Below, piece by piece: positions 32,941 to 45,384 of a stretch of 64,000 nt of DNA. The stretch is from NCBI GenBank assembly GCA_013115135.1, contig JABANP010000135.1:54596-118595 (forward strand), written 5' to 3'. The DNA comes from Perkinsus olseni. Taxonomy: Eukaryota; Perkinsozoa; Perkinsida; Perkinsidae. Numbering within the stretch: position 1 is the stretch's first letter; each line of letters starts with the position of its first letter. The translations under genes were made by a program, and so were the position numbers. Below the pieces are notes generated by a model. That model saw only the letters and a program-made list of their open reading frames with translations, did no database searches and was not told the DNA's origin.

Positions 32941-35551
32941 ATGAGACTTCACAGGCTTGAGAGGCTGGTCCTCGTCGTGGCGGTGGCTCTCCTCGGCCAA
33001 GTCATGTGCGATACTGTAGAAGACAGCAGAACAGTGGGAGGGAGGATAATCCACATCAGTGAGTTGTCGTGCATGCTCGTGAGGTCTACCTATAGTGGTG
33101 TGAACAGGTATGAACAAAGTGTGGCCCTTCTCTAATCCCACTGAGACTTATCGCTATTATGATTTCCCTTTCTGCCAACCTGAGGTTATCCAGCCACAGT
33201 GGATGAGTTTTGGCCAGGTGACGACTTCTGTTGGGGGCCTGTGGGAGTGCGCGTGGTTGAATCGTGGCCATAGCTGATTTAGTCATCACAGATCCTCTGC
33301 ACTTCCTGGCATTCTCCCTTTTTAGGTGCTCAGAGGAGACCGATTGGTGAACTCGGTTTACGACGTTATCTTTCGGAAGGACGTTGCTAAAACGCAAGTT
33401 TGCCAGAAGTCATTCACCGAAGAGGACCTTGAGGTCCTTAAGGCGGCTGTGGAGGATAGCTACATGTTTGAGTTGTTCGTAAGTTGCTGCTCTCTATCAT
33501 CACGCGGCTTCGCCTCTATCGTGTAGAGGTTGCTACTGTGTCAACGTCATCACTTTTGTGCGTCTTGGAGTCCCCCCTTATGTTCAGGTTGAGGGACTGC
33601 CAGTGGTGAGGCCCGTGGGTGCTATGTCCATTGAGAAGTTTGGCGCTGATGACAGCGGCACCAAGGAAAGGTTATACCGGGACTTTCATGCTTTCGAATG
33701 AAGGCTTTACGCATATTCTGACGGCATTGGTGCGTGACTCTAGTCCATGCCATTCTCATACTCGTCAGCCTCGCATTACTTAGTTGTTTGCGTCATAGAT
33801 ACTTCCTACTAAACTACTTCGAGTTCTCCATTGGCTATAATGACCGCGCAGTAGTGTCAGGGAACATGACGGCTGACTTGGACTTGGAGCATCTAGCGGA
33901 AATCACGGACGTTGATGAGGCTACTGGCCAACTCAACGTACCATTCTACTACTCTGTCAAATGGGTGAGTACAACGCCAGTCCTGAATGCTTGATGTTAT
34001 GAATTTCTCGATTCGCGCGGTCCATGTGATGATGTGTTCAGGTTGAATCCCCGATCACCGCCTCAGAAGCCCTGGAGAAACAGATGAAGGCGGCGTTGAT
34101 GTCCGGCGCTAATCAACCTATCGATATCCACATACTGGCCATCATCAACTCCTTCGTCCTCATCATGCTCATACTATCATTGCTTCTTCTTGTCATTATA
34201 AGGGTAATTACGTCGAGTCCAGGGTGTTGATGCGTATATGGTTCCTCGTTGTTCGCTCTTCTAGGTTGTCCGGTCGGATCTCTCACGTTATCTAGCTATA
34301 CCAGATGAGGAGTTGGCGGCCGTTGAAGAGGAGACAGGCTGGAAGCTGCTCTATGCGGATGTGTTCAGGCCCCCACCCGTTCATAGGCTATTCCTATCGG
34401 CAGCAGTTGGTGCTGGGGTAAGATTCGCAAGATACCCGATATATGTTGTCTTGTGTGGTGCTAGCGGTTCCTTCCACCATGAATTTCCTATCTTTCAGAC
34501 GCAACTGTTGCTGGCTCTCATCCTTGTCGTAATAGTTGGATGCATTGGCCTCTACTATCGAAGAGGAGCGATGATGACCGCGGGAGTTATCTGTTACCTC
34601 ATGACGGCGGCATCAGGTGATAACCAGGGTGCATGGCCGAGTGATCTTCCTCATCGTATAGCCACCCTAGGATACGCTCCCCGACTCACCTCGCGGTTAA
34701 CTCTTGCTATCAGGTGGATATGTATCGGCGAGACTGTACAACTCGCTTGGAGGGGAGAAGTGGGCATGGAACATCTTCGTCACGGCTATTGCATTCATGG
34801 GTCCCAGCTTTGGTATATGGATGTTCCTCAACACTGTCGCCATAACGTGAGTTTCGGACTTCTGTCGTCATTCTGATCGAAAGCCTCCGACTTGGTAATC
34901 GGTCCACTCAGGTACAATTCTACCGCAGCATGGCCATTTGCTACCATACTCTTCATCATAACGATGTGGGCGTGTGTTACATTCCCTTTGACAGTCATTG
35001 GTGGGATAGTCGGGAGGCACAAGTCTATGAAGAAAAAGGCTGAGGCTGGAGGAAACCTATTCCCGTGCAAGACTAATAAACTTGCTAGGGAGATCCCGTC
35101 CTGTCGGTGGTATCAAAGCTCTACTTGCCAAATGGTAGCTGGAGGCTTCCTACCGTTCTCTGCCATCTACATTGAACTTCACTACGTCTTCAGCTCAGTG
35201 TGGGGCCCTAAGCTTTATACTCTCTATGGTATATTGCTTCTAGCCTGTCTACTAGTATTCTTAGTAGCTGCTGCCGTTACTGTGCTCTTCACGTACTTCC
35301 AATTGAATGTTGAAGATCATAGATGGTGGTGGAGGTCCTTCATTTCTGGAGGATCAGTGAGTGCCTTCTTCTATGCTTACTGTTTTTACTACTACTTCCA
35401 AACAAGTATGACAGGCCTCCTCCAGCTATCCTTCTACTTCCTCTACTCTCTCATTGTAGCATACGCGATCTTCCTTATGCTGGGTACTGCCAGTTTCATT
35501 GCAACCTACTACTTCGTATGGTACATCTACTCGAGAATTAAGATAGACTAA
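32941..35551 (+). CDS. TM9SF-family nonaspanin (EMP70)
   Basis: Nine-transmembrane Golgi/endosomal protein. The start at 32941 gives a signal peptide (RLERLVLVVAVALLGQVMC). The luminal part has FPFCQPEVIQPQW, VCQKSFTEEDLEVLKAAVED, NYFEFSIGYNDRAVVSG and PFYYSVKWVES. The membrane part starts IIRVVRSDLSRYL, then LLALILVVIVGCIGLYYRRG, GYVSARLYNSLGGEKWAWNI, AIAFMGPSFGIWMFLNTVAI, GGIVGRHKS, EIPSCRWYQSSTCQMVAGGF then LPFSAIYIELHYVFSSVWG, LNVEDHRWWWRSFISGGSVS and YYYFQTSMTGLLQLSFYFLY. It ends YSRIKID*, a KxD-type C-terminal tail as in TM9SF proteins (COPI/Golgi retention). Several short introns are present. It is about 200 bp downstream of UBA1 on the same strand. Confidence 0.93.
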
Positions 35552-36039
35552 CGTCCATTCATCAAAGAAAACCGTCGACTATGATGATGATGATCGAGGA
35601 GTATCTCTGGTAGTATTATTTTTGAGCCATTTCGATATGGTTATGTTATGGTTTGGCAGCGCATGAGTACAGATATGCTGCCACGTATGAAGATGACATT
35701 ATCATTCACATCTGTGACGTGAGTCCAGTTGGTACTTTTTTCAATGAAAAGAAATCTGATGTTATAATTGCGTCGTCGTCGCTGCAGACAACCCTCCGAA
35801 GAGGGGTTGCGCCAAAAGATGTCAGTAGTGATTGACTAGATCTGAGGAGTTGTGTTAGTGTAATGATGATGCTCAATGCTCGCCGCCACCGACGCTTCAC
35901 CTCGCCGAGGTGGGGGTGACTCCAGGCGGGGGTGACCTCGGTAGTTCGTCTCGTAGTTGCGGTATTTGATGAGAACGGGACTGGCATATTATTTTCTGTA
36001 GTTATCCTGCTGCGGCAGTGCCACTCCCGAAGGTCATCG
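35552..36039. other. Intergenic region
   Basis: Between the TM9SF stop and the next ATG. A short plus-strand open frame at 35653-35835 has no recognisable features. A near-palindromic GC-rich stretch around 35895-35935 (CTCGCCGAGG, GGGGGTGACTCC) precedes the downstream gene. Confidence 0.35.
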
Positions 36040-37122
36040 ATGGCTGGCATCTTCAATCCACTACGCAGCACCACTAAGATGACGGGGATGGAATTCCTTG
36101 GAGTCTTCGCCTTCATTATTGGTTTTTATAACGTTATCCTTATTGGCGGTGTGGGATATCTCACTCGGGACTGGCCAAGGAATGGCGAGGTGTTCTGGGG
36201 ATTCGAGGACGGTCTCTGGGACCATCCTGAGCCCAACCATAAGATACTACCTTGGGTGGCTGAGTTCTATGCTGTTGTGAGTGCTATTCCCTTAGCTGGT
36301 ATGACTTTGCTCTATCAAGCTCTCCGCTACAGGTATGATAAAGTAGTATTGGTACTGTGCGTTATGGATGTTTGGATGTACACTTGCGCCTTCTTCTCTC
36401 ATATGACACTGTACCCTCCACTCAATGCTGTCACATTGACTTCAGTCCTCACTAATTCGTTATATACTTTTTTCATGTATTCCTGGATGGCTGGTGGCCC
36501 ACTGAAGTCTACCCCTGTACGTGCTATCGTCACCATTGCTGCCTGGTTGGTGATAGTGCAGTGTGTTAGGACGGTGCCTGCTATGTTCGGCCATAGAGGT
36601 GGTGTCCCTGCTCTCTTGGTCATTCAAGTGCCTGCTGTCATCGCTGCCACTTTGGGTGCTGCCTGGATGCGTCGTAGCTGCGCTGAGAGGGAGAAGGCGA
36701 CTTTTGGTCCTCTGCTCCTCGCAGGGGCTCTTCTTGTGCTTGCTATGGGTGTCAGCGTTATTGAAGTCGTGTATGGTCAGTACTGTCAGGATAGATTCTT
36801 CGGTAACTTCCCAGTGTTCCACGTCATCATCCATACATTGGAGCAGATTGGTATCTACCTCTACGGTGTCATGGTTTCCTCCATCCGTCATACCATCAAT
36901 GAGCCTCGTAAAGGGGCCAAGCTGGAGTACTGTGGTGGATGGCTGCCCTACCTGAGGTTAGCGGCTGACTCTTCGAAGGGTGTCGAGAAAGCTGCAGTGA
37001 ATGTGGTGGCCGATGATTCCCCTCGTGGAGGATCGGGCAGGTATAATCTCAGGAAGCGGGTGACCAAGACCCCTACTACAGGCAGCGAGGGTGCTACGGA
37101 CGAGTCTACCACCACCGAATAG
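36040..37122 (+). CDS. Intronless multi-pass membrane protein, ceramidase-like (CREST superfamily)
   Basis: Single open frame of 361 codons from ATG 36040 (MAGIFNPLRSTTKMTGMEFL). About seven hydrophobic segments, for example LGVFAFIIGFYNVILIGGVG, WVAEFYAVVSAIPLAGMTLL, ALLVIQVPAVIAATLGAAW and GPLLLAGALLVLAMGVSVIE. Features like alkaline ceramidases are WVAEFYAVVS (compare 'yiAEfwNt.S'), FFSHMTLYPPL (compare 'FHaTL'), and a late FHVIIHTLEQIGIYLYG with two His three apart, as in the zinc site of CREST hydrolases. The acidic ligand was not located with certainty. The C-terminal tail is basic and hydrophilic (YNLRKRVTKTPTTGSEGATD). It has no introns, unlike nearly all neighbours. In-frame GTG at 35932 could extend it but ATG is preferred. 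Confidence 0.6.
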   Translation: MAGIFNPLRSTTKMTGMEFLGVFAFIIGFYNVILIGGVGYLTRDWPRNGEVFWGFEDGLWDHPEPNHKILPWVAEFYAVVSAIPLAGMTLLYQALRYRYDKVVLVLCVMDVWMYTCAFFSHMTLYPPLNAVTLTSVLTNSLYTFFMYSWMAGGPLKSTPVRAIVTIAAWLVIVQCVRTVPAMFGHRGGVPALLVIQVPAVIAATLGAAWMRRSCAEREKATFGPLLLAGALLVLAMGVSVIEVVYGQYCQDRFFGNFPVFHVIIHTLEQIGIYLYGVMVSSIRHTINEPRKGAKLEYCGGWLPYLRLAADSSKGVEKAAVNVVADDSPRGGSGRYNLRKRVTKTPTTGSEGATDESTTTE

Positions 37123-37486
37123 AGGTAGTCTGGTTTTAGCTCCGAGATGATAGGAGGTTTAGGAGGTTTTAGCTTTCAGTTGATATTGCTGCAGTGGCAT
37201 ACTTGGGAAGTATTATCTGAATGGTTAATGGAGTTTTTCATTTCGAACGATGTCGGTGGTGTTATTAGTGTCTAACTCTGGGAATAATTGGGAAGGGTTG
37301 CGGGGCTCCAGAGTTAGACGGCAAAACACGAATGTACTCTGCATGATGTTGTTGTCTTGCGGGTGAGCTGTTGAGTAATTGAATGAGTCGACACACTCGA
37401 GATTGTTTGAACTGTTGGCTGTATTGGAGGGCTGCCATCGATCTTTAATCGACTTATCGAGTTTCTTTCGTCAACTTGTAGCACTA
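37123..37486. other. Intergenic region
   Basis: No gene recognised. An in-frame extension upstream of the phosphatase ATG exists from 37379, so part of this may be its 5' end. Confidence 0.35.
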
Positions 37487-39525
37487 ATGTCACCATCACC
37501 TCACCCAGCTTCTTCGGAAGCGTCTTCCTCTCATCAGCAGCCGGGGCCGGCGGCCAGCTCTAACTCTGTGGGTAATATACGCCTAGTAGAGGAAGCCCGG
37601 GCTATGTATTTCTCGTTCAGATGGCAAGAAGCGTGTACGATTTATCTGTTACTTATGTCGAAGAAGATTCCCTGGTCTAGAGCAGCTCAATAAGCACGAG
37701 AGGCTCTCTGATCTCCATAGGAGCAATCTCGAGGTAAAGGCTATTATTCTAGCCGTTGTTATGGTCACCGCTCATGGTCTACCGTTATCGCACTCATGGC
37801 CTGCTTCGTACTTCTAGAAGCTGGAGCAGAGCACACTATCGCGACGACTTGAGCTGAGGCAACAGCTACAGGCCATACGCCGAGATCTTGATGCTCTGAG
37901 TGAAAGTGAACGACAGAGTCCAAGCTGGGATGACTCAGGAGCAACTCAAGATATGGACAATGGCCTTAAGAGACAATATAAACGTCAGCAGCTTCAGCTC
38001 AGTATGAAGCAGGCAGAGATGGAACTCGGTAATATTTTTCCTTTCACGATTGAACAGCTAATTGAACCCGCCTCCGGTCCATCAGGCGTTTTGCATGAGA
38101 AGTGGGAAGAGCGTCGCAGAGCTCCTACTACGACACATATCGATCAGTCTGGGGATTCGCATAACCGTGCTGAGCAGCTGCAGAATGTCTCGAAGGAGGC
38201 GGACCCTCGACCAACGTTGACTATGGATCCAGTCTCACTCAGCGACGGCGGTGTGAGCCTTTGGATAGGTGCTGAGACGTGGAAAGGCAACAAGCCTTCT
38301 CAGGAAGATAGGTGATGAATCTAGGGTTGTTGTAACTTGTGGTTCGGAACGAGTAGACGCCAGGTTCGTTTTGGATATGAAAATTAAGACACCAGAAGGC
38401 GATCCTTATGTTCATGGCGTAGCGGTGTATGATGGTCATAGTGGAGGTGCATGCGCGGACTATGTGGTAGTAGGAGCAGGGTCGTTGGAGGCAGTTATTA
38501 TTGATCGTGACAATCATGCTCATGGGTCGCTTGTGAATATCACGTGGATCTTGGTACACTAATTTCAATCAGGTGGAACATTTAGGAAGAACAATTACAC
38601 AGTGCTTGCGGGCTAAGCCAACAGAGCAAGCCTTTACAGCCCGACTCAAGCAGAGTGTGAGGGAGGCATTTATCCTCACCGATGATGACTTCTTACAGCT
38701 GGCTACAAATCATGAGATGCCCGATGGTAGAGTTTCGGAATGGCAGTGGTATTCGATTTCTGAAGGATTCTCTCAGGTACTACAGCAATCATTGGGTTGT
38801 TTTGGGCTGACTCCTACCATCGTATGAAGCTGCTCACAGCCCATGTTGGTGACTCTCGTGGGGTTTTGGGGAAGCAAGATGGTTCCATGTCGATGAGGCT
38901 AACAGAGGACCATAAGCCTAATAGAGAAGATGAGGCTCAATGGATATCGGAGCACGGTGGCAACTTAGCTGAGGTTAATGGTATATGGAGGGTATTCACT
39001 CCTACTGCGGTCAAAGTCGGCGATAAGGTACCAAACACAGCTCTCGTGTGGATGTGAGAATATGCTGTAGGTTCTGCAATGGGGCTTAGCCGTATCACGG
39101 TCTCTAGGGGACCTCCCTTTGAAGAGACCACAACCAGTGATCCAGGCTCAGGCTGAGGTCAGCGTTTTTGACATCAATCCAAACGAGGATCGGGCAGTAG
39201 TCATGGCAACGGATGGAATATATGACGTCCTTAGTGACCAGGAGGTGATGGCATATTCTCCCGCTCGCTTACATTCATAGTCGATGGGCAGGTGATATCC
39301 CTGATATCGCCTCTAGCTGGGAAGCCATCGCTACGGCCAGAGGTTGGTGCTCGGCGGATAGTCAGACGGAGCTACGAGCGGCTCTCTGATGATAACCTTA
39401 CTGCGGTTGTGATATACGTGATGCCACCAGGCGTGAAGGAGACGTTAGACTTATCGGCGAAGAAACGGACGTCTAAGAGTGATGAGAGTGTCAGCTCCGA
39501 GGGTGTCAAGCGGCAACGTAAATGA
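37487..39525 (+). CDS. PP2C-family Ser/Thr phosphatase with N-terminal coiled region
   Basis: Metal-dependent protein phosphatase. The N-terminus (SPSPHPASSEASSSHQQPGP) leads to a helical part (LVEEARAMYFSFRWQEACTI, QYKRQQLQLSMKQAEMELGN) not typical of simple PP2Cs. The catalytic domain shows the expected order: WKGNKPSQEDR, HGVAVYDGHSGGACADYV (metal-binding Asp/Gly), LLTAHVGDSRGVLG, RLTEDHKPNREDEAQWISEH then GG, GLAVSRSLGDLPLKRPQPVI, AVVMATDGIYDVLSDQEVM and RLSDDNLTAVVIYVMP. It ends with a basic Ser-rich tail, stop 39523-39525. Short introns split it at several places. All catalytic Asp motifs are present, so it should be active. Confidence 0.9.
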
Positions 39526-39910
39526 TCAGATCGTCGTACCCAGTTGCATAATGCCGCCTCATACTCCATCCAAGGCTTGTGTTGGGGAAAAGCAATGATA
39601 GTGTGTATTGTGCGATACTACTTCGGAACTCGAGCCGAGGAGACCCAATTTCAGTCTAATAAGACTCGCTGTCAGGGGTTGCTACTGAATGGTACAGCAC
39701 TGCTGTGTTGTTGGAGTATGGAGAGCTCTTCTCTAAGGAGCCCGGTATCAGTTCTTATGTCGTCATACATCCGCGGCGGATGAGGAATTCTGGTAACCAT
39801 AATGATGCTGTGCGAGAAGATCAGTGCTTCTCTTGGTCGCTGGCTGTCGTTATGGATCGCAGTTGACGGGTCCCGAGTGGATTTTCTCATTCCTGTTTCG
39901 AAAGCTGTCG
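39526..39910 (+). repeat. Duplicated upstream flank of the AGC kinase gene
   Basis: From about 39655 the sequence resembles 42583-42935, with the shared TTGAATGGTA-type segment, GTGTTGTTGGAGTATG, CATAATGATGCTGTGCGAGA and TCATTCCTGTTTCGAAAGCT. It continues into the kinase exon fragment at 39911. Confidence 0.6.
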
Positions 39911-40078
39911 ACTTTCAAGTATCGGAGATGGGGCCAGTTGCTCTGTAATCATGGTAATGCCCGGCGCATGAAGGTGCCGGAGAGCTACCGTTCGAGTTAT
40001 CTTCCGCAGGTTCGTCGTCGGGAGAATGGGAAATTATACGCCGTGAAGACGATGACCAAGGAGGAAACTAGCCAGTAA
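39911..40078 (+). pseudogene. Truncated duplicate of the AGC kinase glycine-loop and VAVK exons
   Basis: Matches 43727-43890: KYRRWGQ/GDGAS-type start, the same intron (GTAATGCCCGGCGC... CTTCCGCAG here), then VRRRENGKLYAVKTMTKEE. It stops abruptly after GAGGAAACTAGCCAG and runs into unrelated sequence. A base change turns GATGGCGCC into GATGGGGCC, and the donor side of the exon is altered (CTCTGTAATCATG). The retained intron shows this was a DNA duplication, not a retrocopy. Confidence 0.75.
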
Positions 40079-40784
40079 ACCTCGAGTCTCACTGAGATTG
40101 CCAATATTTGTAGAACTTCCTTCGGCTCCTCGACCTCAGGAGACTCATTTGGCACAACATCTCCATCGGGGTTACTACTGAGCGGAATATTGTTACATTT
40201 CCGAGGCTCTAACACAAGAGTGAAGAGAGGCGCCAAGAAAGCTTTGAGTATGCGTGCAACTGTGTAAGCAGCATAGCTAATGGCAAAGCAGCGCAATTGT
40301 AGAGACAATACTAAGGTTACCATTCTCAGCCCTCAGCATTATGACACATAAGTAAGCAACAAAGGAGCAATACTGAATAGCTCTATGACTGATGATAATC
40401 CTGTAACAACTCTGCATAACAATATAAGGATGGGATAATGGGGGGTAATCAGTTGGAACTTCATCTATTTTCCTCTCGTTGGAGAGATCGACACTTTTTT
40501 ATTGACAATGGATAATGCGTGCGCCCTGATTATCGATAATTATATCAAGATATTCTGCTACAACTCTCCACAATGGAGCAAAGGACGCATGCGCGCTGAG
40601 CGCAACGAATGACAGACTGAGACATACACGAGCAAATAAGCGCTTTGGCCGAGGAGAGTTGCTGAGCGGGGACTTGCGATGGCCCACACGAACAGAACGA
40701 CTAAGGCTAACTCATTCTGGCTTAGTGGATTATAAGAGTCGGCGATCAGTCATGTCGAATATGCACATGCGCACATCGAACATG
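40079..40784. other. Region without a confident gene
   Basis: A minus-strand open segment (about 40080-40323) begins MVTLVLSLQLRCFAISYAAY and has a short acidic stretch (NPDGDVVPNESPEVEEPKEV). It could be an exon of a small secreted or membrane protein but no partner exons were identified. The rest holds only short frames. Confidence 0.3.
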
Positions 40785-41487
40785 TCAGTCTCGATCTTGA
40801 CACAGTCTCTCCCAGGTGGGCAGTCCTGAAAATACAAAGTTGCTTTTCTCTTCATCATGGACCCCCATAACGCCCACCCATTCTTCGAAGCATACGAGGA
40901 AGCAAACGTCAAGAGGAGAGCAAAACTGACTATTGTCCCAGTCAGGACAGTCTGCCTTTTCCTTACAGTCGTCCCCACACACAGCATAGACGATTCGACC
41001 GCCGCTCTGAAGGAGATGCCGCGTGAAAATCTGGATTGCTTAATCGTAGTCAACATGTCATGCTATCATGAGGATAACTCGAAACGTTTGAATCAGAAGC
41101 CGATGAATCAGCCGGCTAGGCTTACTTGAATGAGGTAATAGTTGTTAGTTCGACATCCATAGCATTGCTCACTGTCACAGGACGAAGGCCGCTCATAATT
41201 ACCACCTGAGTTCGTGAACCATACGGGGACGAAGCCTTTGGGGGAAACTACCACGGTCCTGACCCCGACGCACTGCTGCCGGGGCTTCAAGATGCGTGGT
41301 GAAGTTACTGAAGATAGGGCAGAAGTTAGGCAAAGACTTGACCCCCCGTGGGTATTCTGTTACTTAGTAATAGATTTCTCAGCAGCATGATTGCTGCCCC
41401 CACTTACGAATCACTCGTAGTCCCTCCAATCTTGAGGCTCAAAGCGGCGACACACATGAAGCACAGAATACCGACGACGGTTCGCAT
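40785..41487 (-). CDS. Predicted secreted cysteine-rich protein
   Basis: Not recognised. ATG at 41487 gives a good signal peptide (MRTVVGILCFMCVAALSLKI). After an intron of about 100 nt follows RILKPRQQCVGVRTVVVSPK, then FVPVWFTNSGGNYERPSSCD then SEQCYGCRTNNYYLIQ. After another intron comes VYAVCGDDCKEKADCPDWDN then SQFCSPLDVC with closely spaced Cys (C-x3-C-x5-C-x8-C-x5-C). The stop used is at 40785, but the last segment (FLVCFEEWVGVMGVHDEEKS) may be partly intronic. The first splice is not phase-certain. Total is about 130-150 residues. A small extracellular, disulfide-rich protein is plausible; its function cannot be inferred. Confidence 0.5.
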
Positions 41488-41933
41488 AATAAGGAGGCTG
41501 CTAATAATGAGCTGCTTTTTGGTCAAATTGGTTAGTGCGCTACAACTCGGAGCGGTAACTGTACCGAGCTACTCGGTACTCAGGATCTAAGGAGAGTTCG
41601 GGCGAAACGAGTGAATAGCTAAGCTAAGTGCCTCTGCACATACGGTATGCAGCATACCCCTTTTTGTACGCCACTGATTTGTGTAAGAAGAATTCGCCTT
41701 CGACGTTCGGCGGCTTTGATCAATCGTACGTAGGAAATTTGAAACTGTTGATACGTAGTACTCATGAAGAAAGTCGCCAGTATACTGGTAGCAATCCCAC
41801 GTCAGGAGGATCGGCGTGAGCTACATTACCGCGCAGCCTGCGCGGCGCAGGACTGTTAGACGCACAATGGAAATTTTACGAGAGCGAATGGGGCCTGAGA
41901 AGGCAGTACCGCAATGAGATTTAAAAAACTAGA
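41488..41933. other. Intergenic region
   Basis: No gene recognised; a plus-strand open frame at 41628-41819 lacks features. A GC-rich hairpin GCGCAGCCTGCGC lies at about 41836. Confidence 0.35.
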
Positions 41934-42125
41934 GCTAGCAGGATGCTAGCAAGGAGTGAAACAAAGCTAGCAGGATGCTAGCAAGGAGTGAAACAAAGCT
42001 AGCAGGATGCTAGCAAAGAGAAAAACAAAGCTAGCAGGACCTTAGCAAAGATAAAACCAAAGCTAGTAGAATGCTAGCACAGAGAAAAACAAAGCTAGCA
42101 GCATGCTGGCAACGAGAAGAACAAC
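41934..42125. repeat. Minisatellite, six 32-bp units
   Basis: Units start at 41934, 41966, 41998, 42030, 42062 and 42094, each beginning GCTAGCAGGATGCTAGC or a variant, followed by an A-rich spacer (AAGGAGTGAAACAAA). The first two units are identical; later units diverge gradually. Each unit contains GCTAGC twice, so it can fold. Confidence 0.9.
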
Positions 42126-42944
42126 AAATACAGAGATAATGGTTGTTGTAATGGGGGACGCGAGCTCGACCCAGCCCTCCGCTCCCTGGATGTGGAGGTT
42201 GGATATTGGAGATTGCTGACTCGACCAGGGCGGGTAGGAGTCAGGCTGGTGCGAGGGGGACAGCGCACGGACCATGTGCTGTACTGGTATGCGCCAGTAC
42301 CGTGCGGCACCGTGCCGCCGGCGCGGTGTGCACCCCAAATTGTCTGCACTGCAGACTCTGCATACAACTGCCAGCCGTTTGACGTTGGAGAGGCCCGCGA
42401 TTCTGAGTTTCGTGAGACTCTTGAATGAGTCAACTCATTTGCTGCCACTCCCCCTACGTAGCATTCGTTCTCTGCGACCCGACCTTTCAACTTCCGCACC
42501 TCTGCCTTCAAGTTCCGACTCGGAACTTCCGAGTACTGGGAATAACCAAGTCGAAGAGGTTACAAAGACCGAAGCTGAGGTCAATAAGACTCATTGGATG
42601 CTGTTGTTGAATGGTACATCACTACTGTGTTGTCGGAGTATGAGAAGCTTTCGTGAGATTCCTAAGATTGAATCTAACGACTAGTCTAATAGGACTCATC
42701 ATGTGCTGTTGTTGAATGGTAGAGCACCTCTGTGTTGCCGGAGTATGCAGAACTGTCTCGGCAACCCTCTCTCAGTCGTTATCTGTTCATACATTCGTGT
42801 ACCCGGGACCTTAGGAATCATAATGAAGGTGTGTGAGAAGCTCTGTGGTGGTCCGAAGTCGCTAACTGCTGTTATCGATCGCCGTTCACGGGTTCGGAGT
42901 CGATATCCCCATTCCTTCTGAAAAGCTGTCCGTTTTTTTGCATC
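42126..42944. repeat. 5' flank of the AGC kinase with internal tandem duplication
   Basis: Contains two copies of a roughly 65-bp segment (42583-42647 and 42687-42752; CTGTTGTTGAATGGTA, GTGTTG.CGGAGTATG) also present once at 39655-39730. A GC-rich region at 42270-42330 has nested inverted repeats (TACTGG/CCAGTA, GCGGCAC/GTGCCGC). No convincing protein gene was seen. Confidence 0.55.
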
Positions 42945-45384
<2,440 letters not shown>

